DNA from: Macrobrachium rosenbergii
Taxonomy: Eukaryota; Arthropoda; Malacostraca; Decapoda; Palaemonidae
Length of the DNA stretch: 64,000 nucleotides
Assembly: GCF_040412425.1 (NCBI RefSeq)
Contig: NC_089795.1
Coordinates: forward strand, 86,314,230-86,378,229
Reading direction: 5' to 3'
A model generated the notes under the pieces. The model saw only the letters and a program-made list of their open reading frames with translations, did no database searches and was not told the DNA's origin. Positions within the stretch are counted from its first letter, which is position 1. Every line of letters begins with the position of its first letter. Shown here piece by piece: positions 46,470-58,615 of the stretch. The position numbers and the translations under genes were made by a program.

Positions 46470-47140
46470 ATATATATTGCTATATATTTATATTATTTAA
46501 CAAACAACAATCTTCTGCCGAATACGCAGAAAATTTCTGTTCGTTTAACAAGGATAACTAACCATCATCCTTGTTCTACCAGCTCTTGAGTCTACGCGTG
46601 CGCAGTAACGGACAATGAAGCCATTCGGTGGTCGTCTACGCCGTAAGGAGTATGAAGGAGTAACGCTGGTAATACATTTCACAATCGTTGGTAAATCTTA
46701 AGGTTCTTACCTTGTTTTGTATAATAATCGTGGTTTCTCCACTTTGATGTATATTGCTTATTCTTTGTCGAAGATAGTGTCCGTAGTTCTTGTGTATATC
46801 CGTTTGTGGGTTGATTATAAAACCTGGTTTTAGCTTGACAGATCGTTTCAATATGCATCTTGCCTATGAATATCTTGTGCACTTTACTTCCTCCTATCGT
46901 TAGGATGTTTTATCATACCCTTTCAATTCTTCGCTAATTAACTTTGCATTTATTGCAGGTTCTCAAGTGGTGACGTTAAAATTCGACCAAAATTCTGACC
47001 ACAGAAGACTAAGTGGTAATTCAGACACGAATGCGGGCAGCACAGGAGTTTGGTAATGTAACTTTCCGTTAAGCATTGAAAGGTGAGCATAACTGAACGT
47101 TGTTTGTTACCAAACTTTATATATCTTGCAAGCTAATCCT
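46470..47140. other. Unassigned segment, possible solo LTR relic
   Basis: A more GC-balanced segment (GTCTACGCGTGCGCAGTAACG near 46592). A primer-site-like AAGTGGTGACGTTAAAATTC lies near 46967. No second LTR copy is in the window. No coding signal is seen. Confidence 0.2.
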
Positions 47141-47185
47141 CCCCCTTCAGGGGCGGAGCCCCTGTTGCGGGGAGGATGTCCCCTT

Positions 47186-47223
47186 CTGACATGCGGTAGA
47201 CTTTGTCTACCGTATGTCAGGAG
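47186..47223. repeat. Short hairpin next to the foldback element
   Basis: TTCTGACATGCGGTAGAC and GTCTACCGTATGTCAGGA are inverted repeats separated by three bases, an almost perfect 17-bp stem. Confidence 0.85.
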
Positions 47224-47240
47224 GGGGGCTTGCTTCACTT

Positions 47241-47777
47241 TGTTTCACTTTGTTTCGTGGTAATTCTAAGCCGGCTGTCCGCGGTGAGCTAGACTATGGC
47301 ATTTGACTTTTTCTGTTATTTTACTTGCTTTACAAGAATTTAAAGTAATATTTTGTCGGCCGGCTGTAACTAAACTGTAATTGACCTTTGAAGACTACAC
47401 GACTTGAATTACCTAACGCGGGGTAGGTCTAAGCAGGCATTCCGCGGCGAGCCCACCACCCCCTCCATAAGAAAATTGCAACCAGTAAACACCCTACGGT
47501 ACGTTAGGTTGGTATTTTTAGGGCTGTTTACTGGTTAAACTTTGCCGTATGCTATTGAGGAGGTGGGCTCACTGCGGATATACACTGTCGCTATGTAGTC
47601 TTCAAGGTCATAGTCTTCAAAGGTCAATTACAGTTTAGTTACAGCCGGCTGACAAAATATTACTTTAAATTCTTGTAAAGCAAGTAAAATAACATAAGAA
47701 AACGTCAATTGCCATAGTCTAGCTCACCGCGGACAGCCGGCTTAGAATTACCAACGAAACAGTGACAAAGTGAAACA
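47241..47777. mobile_element. 537-bp foldback/MITE element
   Basis: The whole segment is one long imperfect palindrome centred near 47510. The ends are TGTTTCACTTTGT and ACAAAGTGAAACA. Inner matches include GTAATTCTAAGCCGGCTGTC, CAAGAATTTAAAGTAATATT and TAACTAAACTGTAATTGACC with their complements on the other arm. There is no ORF, as expected for a nonautonomous DNA transposon. Target-site duplication is unclear. Confidence 0.88.
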
Positions 47778-49042
47778 TTTTTTTTGTTAGACTTAAAAAA
47801 AAATTAGTATTGATACTTTGCGTGGTAGATCATTAGGCCTACTAATTAAATATGGAGGATTTTGTTATTAAACTTAGTTCTCAATTGATATTTTTTCGTT
47901 TTTTAAATAATGGGGATTATTACAGAACTCCAAGAAATAAATTTCCTCAGAATCTGATTCGCGTTTAACTTGGAATAAGATTTTTTGGGGGTTCTTGACG
48001 GTCTAAAAGCTTTTTATTCTTAACAATTAGACCCACGTGCTATTTTAAAATTTACTACCATTATAAATTCTTTTTGGCAAAAGTTAGGACATTTGATTCC
48101 TTACTGCTCGGGAGTAATCTGTGAAATTCTTCTCGACAGGTACCGTCGAGGTCATAGTGGTTGGTACTAGGAAGCCTTGACGCATAGCCAGGCTACTATC
48201 AGGAAAATGATCTGTCCAAGAGGGTGTTGTGCAAAGAGTTTATCAAGCTCTAGGATGGCAGAACAATTGCAAACAAAGTAAATATTTCGTCTGTCCAAGG
48301 TGTTATGCAAAGAGTCTAGCAAGCTCTAAAATGATAGAACAATTGCAAACAAAGTAAATACTTGGTGCTGTTTGCAAATAGCATTATCTTAGATTTTAAT
48401 CTAACTGACAATAAAAAAAATTCCTTTCATCTCTTGTAAATAAACCTTGGGTGTACATCCCTTGTACCGTGGGTGTACAGTATTGTTCACTTAAATTTAT
48501 AAACTCTGGTTAAAAAAAACTGTGCCTAGGACAGATACCGAATACTACTGAAAGATTTATATTTAAACCTAACTAAGAGCATTTTTGGTTAAGACATATA
48601 GATGTCCATTAATAAGTAAAAGGAACGTTCTTAGACCATGTGCAAAAACTTGCCATTGGGGACTCTGATAAACTAAGAAGGAATATTGGCCTAATAGCAG
48701 AAAAAAGTTCATTGGTGGTTTCCATACTTCACTTGTGGAATTGGCGCATTTGAAGCTGGCCACCTTTTATCACACTCTTCTTTATATGGTTAGCTGTACA
48801 AAAAAGTGTGGTACAAGAAAGTAAATGCTAAAACTGGTTATTCATACGGATGTAAGTAAGAAGCTGGACAAAGATTTGCTATGTGAAAACAGTTATTTTA
48901 ATTTCATTTTATGATGAAATGAAAGGAATAATATAAAGCAACGGAAGCAGTTTTTGATATTAAGGTAATTTTTGTCCAAACATTGAATTTCAGTTTAACC
49001 TTAAAAGGATGTCAAGTGACAGGATGAGGAAGTTGGTGTGTA

Positions 49043-49045
<3 letters not shown>
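47778..49045. other. Intergenic DNA without features
   Basis: A short direct duplication near 48215-48360 (GTTATGCAAAGAGTCTAGCA; CAATTGCAAACAAAGTAAAT twice). Nothing else is recognised. Confidence 0.5.

Positions 49046-49124
<79 letters not shown>
49046..49124. repeat. (CT)n microsatellite
   Basis: Perfect CT run of about 78 bp. Confidence 0.98.
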
Positions 49125-49127
<3 letters not shown>

Positions 49128-49249
49128 CAAGAAGGGAGAAGGATGATGGGTGTATGCAATGAAACTCGGCAGAAGTCTAATCTGCCAAAATAAAGTTAAA
49201 ATGTTTTATAGTATGTCAGAGTATTGCTAACAGTTGCTGATTTAGGGTG

Positions 49250-49542
49250 AGATAGAATTTACAATTTAGGCCGAAGGCCAAACGCTGAAGGACCCATGAG
49301 GTCATCCATCGCTGAGGGTAAAACTAAGAGCAGAGAGAGTCTAACGGTGTAACAAGCAAAACCTCGCAGTTGCGCTATGAAACAATTGTCAGAAGAGGGT
49401 GGAAAGTAAGATGGCAGAAAGAATGTGAATGGAGGTGCAGTAAAAGAAAGTGGGTGCAGCTAGGGGCCGAAGGAACGCTGCAAAGAACCTGAAGTAATGC
49501 ATACAGTGCGCTGCGAGAGGTCCCCTGCCGGCACTAGTCTCC
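49250..49542 (-). repeat. Dispersed repeat, family A, copy 3
   Basis: Reverse-oriented full-length copy: GGCCGAAGGCCAAACGCTGA at the start, AGGAACGCTGCAAAGAACCT and a GCGCTGCGAGAGGTC end. Confidence 0.88.
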
Positions 49543-49682
49543 GACGTAGAATTTATGATGAGACTATTGTAATTGCCGTAAATATAGAGCATATTAGGGC
49601 TGTGTGCTTGGAAAAATATCAAGGGCTAGACTGTATGTCAAGTTGATAGATCATGAATTTTGAACTAAACAACTCATCTTAC

Positions 49683-49838
49683 TGTCCATCCTCTCCTAAC
49701 AACTGCTTCATAGTGCAACTACGAGGTTTTCCTCCTGTTACACCTTTCAAACCCTTTTACTTTCAATTACCCTTTCAGCATTGAATGACCTCGTAAGTCC
49801 CAACGCTTGGCCTGTGGCCTAAATCTTATATTCCAGTT
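49683..49838 (+). repeat. Dispersed repeat, family A, copy 4 (5'-truncated)
   Basis: Forward-oriented half copy from CCTCTCCTAACAACTGCTTC to TTATATTCCAGTTCC, facing copy 3 across 140 bp, so the two form an inverted pair. Confidence 0.88.
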
Positions 49839-50595
49839 CCACTAAACAAAACCGGCATATATTGGTACGACAGACATCTGCAGCAATAGGCTAACTGGCT
49901 CATCGCTGCCAGTGTCTCTGGTAATAATGTTTTGCTGATCTTTGGATATTAATGCTAGTGAATATCAGATCATAAGCATATAAGACAAGTTGCACAAGGT
50001 AGATTGAACAATATATATGAAGAAAAAGACCTTAACATCACGTAATCCGCAACAGAAAGTCCGAAAATTTTGAAAGAGGATGGTACTAATAACAGCCTCA
50101 CTCACTATAGAAAATAACTACTTATCGACAGACACTCAATTGGAAGCCGGATTGAGAGGGGACGAACGACATTAGTTGAAAGTGGTTATTCCACTCGGCC
50201 ATTCAACCGATAAGAGCAAATGGTTGCGTAGAAGGGAGATGACTGTAGGGGGGAGCACACTATACAACCCAGGGGGACTGTTGTTGTTGCCATTTGGTAT
50301 GGATTGATTGTGTGGTCTGTTATCTCTGGTTCAACTTGGCTTCGGCGTTGTAACTTTTTTTCCCCCATTCCTAAGATTGAAGTTTTTCGTCTCAATGGTA
50401 GAATGTCGATTGAGGAGAAGAAAGTATTTATGGAGGACTTGACAGACTTGCCGTAACCTGAATGAAGAATTTGGTGAAGTGTTCGCAAATATTTTACTGA
50501 TGAATCACCGACTTATTTTTATTTTACTAATAGTCGTGTTTGAATAAATAGGCATTAAGATTGTTTATAGGGTCTTCAGATTAGTGTATACGTAG

Positions 50596-50707
50596 AGAGA
50601 GAGAGAGAGAGAGAGAGAAGTAAAAGATGACAGTAAAACATATAGATGAACCAGTAGGCCTATACGCGGGTAAAAATATGAATAACTAAACAGCAGTTGT
50701 AAAGCAA

Positions 50708-50775
<68 letters not shown>
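50596..50775. repeat. (GA)n and (TA)n microsatellites
   Basis: GA run at 50596-50618 and TA run at 50709-50775. Confidence 0.97.
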
Positions 50776-52428
50776 TATATATTACAGTAATACTCCTTAT
50801 CTATGGTTATCTAGTCTAGGTTAGTTGATTAAAACAGAGATCTACACCAGGCTGCTTACTCCTTGCAAAACCTTCCCAAATTTGCCTTCAGACACGCAAC
50901 CACCAACTTCAGGAGAAAGGGATTTTGCTAAACGTACAGAACAATTTTTGGGGCTTAAAGTTTTGCCTTTACAAAGACTCAGTATAGCTTTTGGATAACC
51001 GTGTTTATTGTAAATTGTTTTGTCTCAGAAATTCTGACCTTATAACATGTAGTGTGTGTATTTAATATTAAATTTAAAGCTATTTTTTTAATGTAAGTGA
51101 CTTATTGATATACGATTGATTTGTAGCTATTAAAACTGTATTTACATACGACTGTCATAGTTGGTTATTATCATTTCAGGAAAAAAGGGCTCTTCTTCAA
51201 AAGGTTCATCGGCCAAGACTTTTGACAATTTCCAGGTAAAGTGACTACTCTTTCTATATGGTGACTACCGTCAGCTATGGACGGCCTAAGGTGAGTAGTA
51301 AACTTCATTAGATATTACTTTATTTATTCGGGAATGCAAAATATTAGTACTTGTTAGCTGCATATACCGTGCATTATTTTTTACAATTGTAGATATCATA
51401 CATTATAGTTCAGTAGTCCTATGTAGGTTTGCCATTACCAGAAGAGTTGAAGGAATGATCGATTTATCGGGTATCCATGGCTTGAACAAAACATGAAAGG
51501 CAAAATCGAGGCATCTGGATAAATACAATATAGTACACGAGAATAGACGCATGTAGATACTGGAATAACCTACGATTGATAGAGGGAAACCTGTGAGCTA
51601 CTTGATAATTTGCTAAAGGAGAATGAAAATTAGGTAAAAGCCTTAACTCAAATGACCGTTTTTCTAACCCCGGTTTAAATTGGGGAAAAGCAGTGGAAAT
51701 AAGGACAAATGAGATCACGGAAATACAAAGATACAGGCTATAGCAGCTAAGAGAGAATGGAGGAAGATTAGCGCATGGTAACTTCTGCTTTAGTTTTCAA
51801 ATAGATATCTCAATCGTTTTGCAGTTTCCCGCGAAGAAAGGCTGGGTTTTATCGTGTGCTAAGATCATGTTGCATTTAAGCAAGGTCAGTAGGTCCATAA
51901 TACTGCCTGCTGCAAATGTCAATGTCTAGTTGGATTCTAAATCTCACGACAGTTTCAATCAGAAGTTTGCTAAAGAATTCAGCACTGAAAGCAGATGTTA
52001 GGCCTATGGAAGGTCTACGTGGCTATGGGACTATTTGTCGGCAAGCTAATTTTGTTAAATCCGTGCAAGGTTCGTATATATGAGATACTGCTTGTCAGGA
52101 TTGTCAGTTTCCTAAACAATAGTCTTTCTCGGTGCACTCTGCTCCGGAAGCTGACGGGAATTCTGTATTTAAAGCGTAGTTAGATCCATAAAAGGTTTAT
52201 GGATCTATGGTAATTCTTTAGTTTTCTTTACTTAAATACTTCTATACTAGGCCAGTCAAGTTCGATGTTAAATGTTTAGAGGTGAGGATAATCCAATTGG
52301 TGTTGAATGAGATGTGCATATATGTATATGTATATACTGTATATACTGTATATATGTCCATGTGTATATATACATATATTACATAGTTACGTATGATGAT
52401 TGAAGTTCCCATTGAAATTTTAAAAGAA

Positions 52429-52430
<2 letters not shown>
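50776..52430. other. Intergenic DNA, one weak exon candidate
   Basis: No gene is recognised. A 56-bp segment at 51180-51235 has an acceptor (TTATCATTTCAG) and donor (TTCCAG|GTAAAG) and one open frame, KKGSSSKGSSAKTFDNFQ. I would not call it a gene alone. Confidence 0.25.
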
Positions 52431-52433
<3 letters not shown>

Positions 52434-52506
<73 letters not shown>

Positions 52507-52921
52507 TACATCGGCTCACAGTTTCTCGAAAGGTCCCCTAGACAGGTTTTTTAATCCATAAAAAAAGGCAAAAAATAAAAAGAGGTGTGATTTGATCTTT
52601 AATGTTCAATTACAGAATTCTTTTAAAGGTCCTTGTGTGCTAATATTTATCGATTATTAATTTAATTTATTATTTATTGTTTCACTTTTTAATTTTCTTT
52701 GAGGACTTTCATAGTGAGATGATCATTTGGACGTACATATTTTGATTATTGTCTCACCTAAAGTATAAATCCACGAGAAATAGTCTCATGATATTTTGAT
52801 AGTTTGAAAGAATGTTTTCATTTGGATTGCTCTCTCTCTCTGTCTCTCTGGAAAAAAACTAGTCAATCTTGGCGGTCTATATTCGTTCAGAATAGAAACT
52901 TAAAAATCGATCAGAATTGAA

Positions 52922-52990
<69 letters not shown>
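52434..52990. repeat. Two long (CT)n microsatellites
   Basis: CT runs at 52434-52504 and 52923-52990, with a short impure one near 52830. Confidence 0.98.
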
Positions 52991-52993
<3 letters not shown>

Positions 52994-54094
52994 TATAGTT
53001 AGTCTTCACTGTTTTTTATATTCTTCTAGAAAGGAAGCATTAAACTCGATCAAAATGAAAGTCTGAAGCTCAACCTGTCAAGGAGACACTTAAAACTAGA
53101 TTTATCATAGGTCTAAAATATCAAATGCGCTGTTTAAACCAAACAGGTACTATTTATAGTCGGTATTGGGGACTATGAAATGGCTCTAAAGCTCTGTAAG
53201 TTCCTAGAGTAAAGACCGTGATAAGAAAATAAAGTGGCATTAAAGAGAATGTGAACGGCTACAAAAAGATTAAAGGTCTGTATATTTTCGTTTGTATAAA
53301 TGCATTATTTTGCAACAAAGATTGGTCTTTGGTTTTGTAAATCATGTAATAACATTACATCTCAATCATGTGGATGGATTCGAACACATCGTAGTACAAT
53401 TACAGTTTTATGATGTAATATGTGACTGCTTCACGTTCATATTTTTGTCACAGGCTGCGTTGTGTAACATCAATAGGCTGAACGTGTAGAAAATCCAAAT
53501 TTTTCTGGACTTTTTCTGCCATACTCTTCATAAAATCCCAAAATACAAAACTAGATTGGGTACAAACCTCAAGTCATCTCATGTTTTGAAAGAACGTATA
53601 GGGCTTATCTAAGTAGTGGTGTTTGATATTCCCACGTGTTTTAACAGTATGTTTAATTCGCATGAACAATTCCCAGAGCTGTTCCCTAAGTTTTCTTAGA
53701 CTCATGTCTAGGAAGACCTTCACATTACCTTTATCTCGAGTGACACAAATACTGTGATGCATTTTTTCTCATCGACAGTAACCTCACGGATTGTTTAAGA
53801 ACTAATTTCCTTTTGTTGCCTTCATATTTGCAAAATGTTCCTTTCACTAATTATGGTTTCATTGATGAGTTCATTACTTAGGCTGAAATATAGGATATTA
53901 CTCTGTTCGTTTGCCTTCCAAATCATGTCAGTGAAGCAGCTTCGATAGTCTTTCAATCTTATGACTATTTTCCTAGTCTTTTTTGCCATTTCTGTTTACT
54001 TGATTTGCTTCGTCTTTCATTTCACCGAGTTTTTTCTTTTACCGTTTTCCAATTCTAATCTGGGATTGAATCATACTTTCCATTCATCATGATT
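52991..54094. other. Intergenic DNA downstream of the cuticle gene
   Basis: AT-rich. Nothing is recognised. Confidence 0.5.
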
Positions 54095-54100
54095 TTTATT
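54095..54100 (-). terminator. Probable polyadenylation signal of the cuticle gene
   Basis: TTTATT on the plus strand is AATAAA on the minus strand, about 180 bases after the cuticle stop codon. Confidence 0.5.
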
Positions 54101-54281
54101 CAACAAAGAAATAACAACAACTCATGGGTATAAAAAAGTAGAAAAATAAAATGAAATAACAAAGAACAATACCAACATTGTAGGCCTAACAAAAAGAATA
54201 TTGTTTGGTCATAGGACTAAGTCAGAGAAGGGTGAAGAGTACTTTCAATATCTCTTTGATTTTGAAGGAATTGCGAATTCA

Positions 54282-54935
54282 CTATCCTCTGGGAGTATGA
54301 TACAGTTGAGACGGTTCTGCCAGAATTGCCTGGACAGCTGCGGGAAGACTGTAATGCAGCTGTGGCGTAGCTCGTACTACCTGCGCCGCTGCAGGTAGGC
54401 TGACCTGCTGCCGCTGCCTTGGTGTTGCTAAGACTGCCTGTGCAGCTGCAGGGAGGCTGACGGCTTGCTGCTGTTGCCTTGGTCTGACTAGGACTACCTG
54501 TGCAGCTGCAGGTAGGCTGACGACCTGCTGCTGTTCATGCTGGGGTGTTGCCAAAGCTGCTTGCCCTCCGCTGGGAGGACTGTAGAGCTGCGTAGGCGCT
54601 GCAGGAGCGGCGGCAGCCTGTTGATAAACAGCCTGCCCCTGGAAGGAATAAGTCGGATGGAATCCCGTCTCGTCCGCGTAGTAATTGACAGTCATCACTC
54701 TGCCATCGGGTAGGAGGACGAAGTATGCCCCCGTCGTCTGGGGACCGTTGCGGCTCTCCTGGTGGCCAAATTTGACCGGCCGCCTCTCGTTGTCAACTTC
54801 GTCCACAGTGTAGCCGTAGCTGTAGGAGGGAGGAGGAGGGGCAGGCGTCGCCGGGGTGAGGTAGTTATATCCCTGTTCTTGCGGGGCGCCATAGCCAGTG
54901 AAGGCGATGAGAGCGATGAAAATGGTAACGGTAAT
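54282..54935 (-). CDS. RR cuticle protein (pro-resilin-like), main exon
   Basis: The minus-strand exon opens after CCCACACACAG and runs 217 codons to the stop. It begins with the rest of a signal peptide (ITVTIFIALIAFTGYGAP; the Met exon is upstream and not found). A Pro/Tyr-rich spacer follows, then the chitin_bind_4 (RR) domain: SYGYTVDEVDNERRPVKFGH, NGPQTTGAYFVLLPDGRVMT, VNYYADETGFHP. The tail is Ala/Gln-rich with repeats of SLPAAAQ-x-V-L-x-x-P (four, the last ones decayed). Such proteins are secreted by epidermis and bind chitin in the exoskeleton. The short first exon coding Met and one or two residues, typical of the family, should lie at higher coordinates. Confidence 0.93.
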   Translation of the reverse strand: MTVTIFIALIAFTGYGAPQEQGYNYLTPATPAPPPPSYSYGYTVDEVDNERRPVKFGHQESRNGPQTTGAYFVLLPDGRVMTVNYYADETGFHPTYSFQGQAVYQQAAAAPAAPTQLYSPPSGGQAALATPQHEQQQVVSLPAAAQVVLVRPRQQQQAVSLPAAAQAVLATPRQRQQVSLPAAAQVVRATPQLHYSLPAAVQAILAEPSQLYHTPRG

Positions 54936-55594
54936 CTGTGTGTGGGAGAATTTTTTCCTTTTAATTCAACGATGTTGAGTAATGTTTCGTCAGTGAAAAT
55001 AGCTGTTTGTAGTGGAAAGATGTCATGAACAGGTTTTATGTGTAGTAAATATCATCTGATTGAATTTGATTATTAAGCTAACCAAAATATAAATTTAATA
55101 ATTTGTCAAGAATGAAAACAGCTTTATCTGTATCATTTAGAAACATTCACACTTATTTTAATTAAGGTAAATGTCGGTGAATTGCGCCAGAGTGACAATG
55201 ATTGTTGGCCATATCGACATTAAAGTTTCTGCTAATCAAATTTTGGTCTTTTACGACGGCATAACCTTATAAAATTCCACTAAGGCTTAAATTTAGAAAA
55301 AGAAAAACAGTAATCATTCTTGGGTATGTACAGTAACTATTACATCCTGATTTGAAAGAAAATTTAGACATAAAGATGAAAATGAAGTTATGAGGAGATA
55401 AATAAGGAAATTAATAAGACAGTTGAATTGAAGTCCATGCAAAAATATAGTAAATCTGAAATAAGAACCTAAAAGTAAGCAATCTTTAAATGAAAAGTGG
55501 GATTTTTGTTCACGTCTTGAATGTAATCAGTCTGAAATAAGAGCCTTTACGAAGAAAGGAATACTTTAAAAGAAAAGTGGGATTTCAGTGAACA
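54936..55594. other. Cuticle gene intron or upstream region
   Basis: I looked here, and up to about 57 kb, for the signal-peptide exon and saw no compelling one. No other feature. Confidence 0.4.
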
Positions 55595-55890
55595 CCTCAT
55601 CCCGTGCGCTGCACCTCACGCGGTGAGCTGTAGGCATTAAGGTTCTTTGCAGCGTGCCTCGGCCCCTTAGCTGCAACCCCGTTCGTTCCTTTTACTTTAT
55701 CTCCTTTCATATTCTCTTTCTTCCAGCTTAATTTCCACCCACTCCTAACAATTGATTCATAGTGCAACTGCGAGGTTTTCCTCCTGTTACGCCTCTCAAA
55801 CTTTTACTGTCAATTTACGCTTCATCGCTGAATGATCTCACAGGTCCCAGTGCGTGGTTTTTGGCCTAAATTCTATATTCAATTCAATTC
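55595..55890 (+). repeat. Dispersed repeat, family A, copy 5
   Basis: Full-length forward copy: GCGCTGCACCTCACGCGGTG at the start, GGTTCTTTGCAGCG, GCAACTGCGAGGTTTTCCTC, and TTTTTGGCCTAAATTCTATA at the end. Confidence 0.9.
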
Positions 55891-56336
55891 AATCAGTTCA
55901 GTTCTTGCAAAACTTCTTGAAAGTGTGTATGCTAAATTTACAGACTCGAGGCATGAGATAACGAATTATAATGAATTATAATTTACAATAACCTTCTCAT
56001 TGCTTCTATTATGCGCATCGTCGAGGTTATTGATAAATAAACTAGACCGATTGTTACATCCATGCTTTCGTTGTCCAAGGAACTAAAATACCAATAGTAC
56101 AGAAATGGGGGTGTGTAATCTGTGTAACCTTAATAATCTCACGGAATTACGCATTACTAAATTCTCTCGGCAACGAAACGAGTCCCGTCCAGAAGTATTT
56201 CACTCGTAGGCGCCTCGGTAGTTTCCCCCTTCGCGTTTCTTTTAGCGATTGTCAACCAACAGGTTTGGTAGCGGCGGCGTCCTGTGAAGTAATAGAACCT
56301 TTACACCTGGAACGAGTTTTTCTTGACGTTCGGTAG

Positions 56337-56398
56337 TTTCTCGAGGAGAAAAAGGGGGAGAGGAGGGGGGGGGGGGAGGAAGAGGAAGGGGGTAGCTT
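56337..56398 (+). other. Purine/G-rich tract with quadruplex potential
   Basis: AAAGGGGGAGAGGAGG followed by a run of 12 G and GGAAGAGGAAGGGGG. Several G-runs sit within 60 bp, upstream of the cuticle exon. Confidence 0.7.
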
Positions 56399-56694
56399 TG
56401 GAAGTGAGGCGACAGACCTGCAGACGGAAGTACGGTTATTTTTTCTCTGTCTAAATCGGCCTTGCGTGCTTAGAGAAAACATCAAGAAGAAGAAGCTAGT
56501 GTTTACAATTTATATGAATGATTGAAGCTATGTGTCCAAACCATTCATTCTCGTATGAATGAAAAAAATTACTCTTACATTGTGTTGACTTAAGATCGTC
56601 ACTTTTAAATAAAATATTTGGAGAAAGGAAAGAATATAAAGGGAAATGTACCAGATATAAGAGGGAAGGTACTTTATATGGAAAATGGGATTAT

Positions 56695-57795
56695 GTTCAA
56701 AACTTAATAGGAATTAGTATTGTGTGCAAAACTGGGGATTATATGCTAGATGGGAATTAGTATAGGTACAAAACTGGGAATGATATGTTTATCGGGAGTC
56801 AGCATCATATACAAAACTGGGAATTATGTGCTAAATGGGAATTAGTATTATGTACAAAACTGGGAATTATATGTAATGGGAATTAGTATTATGTACAAAA
56901 CTGGGAATTATATGCTTCATGAGAATTAGTATTATGTACAAAACTGGGAATTATATGCTAAATGGGAATTAGTATTATCTACAAAACTGAGAATTATATG
57001 CTTAATGGGAATTAGTATCATGTACAAAACTGGGAATTATATGCTTAATGAGGAATTAGTATTATGTACAAAACTGGGAATTATATGGTAAATAGGAATT
57101 AGTATTATGTACAAAACTGGGAATTATATACTTAATGTGTACAAAACTGGGGAATTAGTATTATGTACAAAACTTATGTACAAAACTAGGAATTATAAAT
57201 GGGAATTAGTATTATGTACAAAACTTTGTAAGGTAAATGGGAATTAGTATTCTGTACAAAACTGGGAATTATATGCTTAATGGGAATTAGTAGTATGTAC
57301 AAAACTGGGAATTATATGCTTAATGGGATAATATTAGTATTATGTACAAAATTGGGAATTATATGCTTAATGGGAATTAGTATCATGTACAAAACTGGGA
57401 ATTATATGCTTAATGAAATTAGTATTATGTACAAAACTGGGAATTATATGCTAATGGGAATTAGTTTTATGTACAAACTGGGAATTATAAGCTTAATGGG
57501 AATTAATATTGTATACAAAAATAGGAATTATATGCTAAATGGGAATTAGTATAGGTACAAAACTGGGAATGATATGTTTATTGGGAGTTAGCATTATGCA
57601 CAAAATTGGGAATTATATGCTTAAAGGGAATTAGCATTATGCACAAAACCGGGAATTGTAAGCTTAAAGGGAATTAGCATTATGTACAAAACTGGGAATT
57701 ATATACTTAATGGGAAGTCGTATTATGTACACAAATGGGAGTCAGATGCTTAATGGGAATTAGTATTATACACAAAACTGAGAATTATAATATTA
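56695..57795. repeat. 43-bp satellite, about 25 copies
   Basis: The unit reads GGGAATTAGTATTATGTACA, AAACTGGGAATTATATGCTTAAT. It contains GGGAATTA twice, so it probably grew from a shorter unit. Copies vary by point changes and small indels. The open frame at 57280-57549 is a product of the periodicity. Confidence 0.96.
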
Positions 57796-57928
57796 TGCAG
57801 TATTGAGTAAGGTCAATACCACAGATTCTGGAAAATGCACTGGAATCGAGAATGAGTGAACTATTTGGTTAAATTTGAAGCATATAATCATTATAGAGTC
57901 CTTATAGACCAGAGTGTACCAAACTAAT

Positions 57929-58315
57929 AAGTAAAAAATGCGCCGAAGTTTCTTTGGCGCAATCGAGTTTTCTGCACAGCGTAAAATCAAGGCCACCGAA
58001 AATACTGTAGATTTATCTTTCGGTATAATGCTGTAAGAGTCGCAACCCGTAAAACTTTAACCACGGCCAAGTGGTGGCCTATTCTATATCGTTGCCAGAA
58101 GCACGATTACGGCTAACTTTAACCCTAAATAAATTAAAAACTACTGAGGCTAGAGGGCTGCAATTTGGTATATCTGATGATTGGAGGGTGGATGATCAAC
58201 GTCTCAATTTGCAACCCTCTAGCCTCAGTAGGTTTTAAGATCTGAGGGCGGACAGAATAAGTGCGGACGGACAGACAAAGCCAGCACAATAGTTTTCTTT
58301 TACAGAAAACTAAAA
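57929..58315 (-). repeat. Dispersed repeat, family B, copy 1
   Basis: One end is AAAAAATGCGCCGAAGTTTC and the other AGTTTTCTTTTACAGAAAAC. An internal hairpin is formed by GGCTAGAGGGCTGCAATTTG and CAACCCTCTAGCCTCAG. It is probably a nonautonomous DNA transposon; the same element recurs at 59724 and 60644. Confidence 0.88.
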
Positions 58316-58522
58316 GCTATTTCTTTTGGTAACCTTTTCAATGATGCGTTCATGACACTAGTTGCCGCAGCGAAAAGCAGACCACAGATCTTAGGGGAAA
58401 GTTCTGGAACGATGAAATGGCTGACAGATGACGTGACTGTTCTGGAAGTCAGTCAGTGCAAATCGATGCTTAAAATTTAGGAGTCTCATGAATCTTTAAT
58501 GACTTACACAGAATACATATAT

Positions 58523-58525
<3 letters not shown>

Positions 58526-58610
<85 letters not shown>
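58526..58610. repeat. (TA)n microsatellite
   Basis: Perfect TA run of about 80 bp. Confidence 0.98.

Positions 58611-58615
<5 letters not shown>

Noticed and set aside
46470..47060. Complete solo LTR
   Set aside because: Only a primer-site-like string supports it. There is no second copy, no TG/CA boundary and no duplication, so I list it only as a weak possibility.
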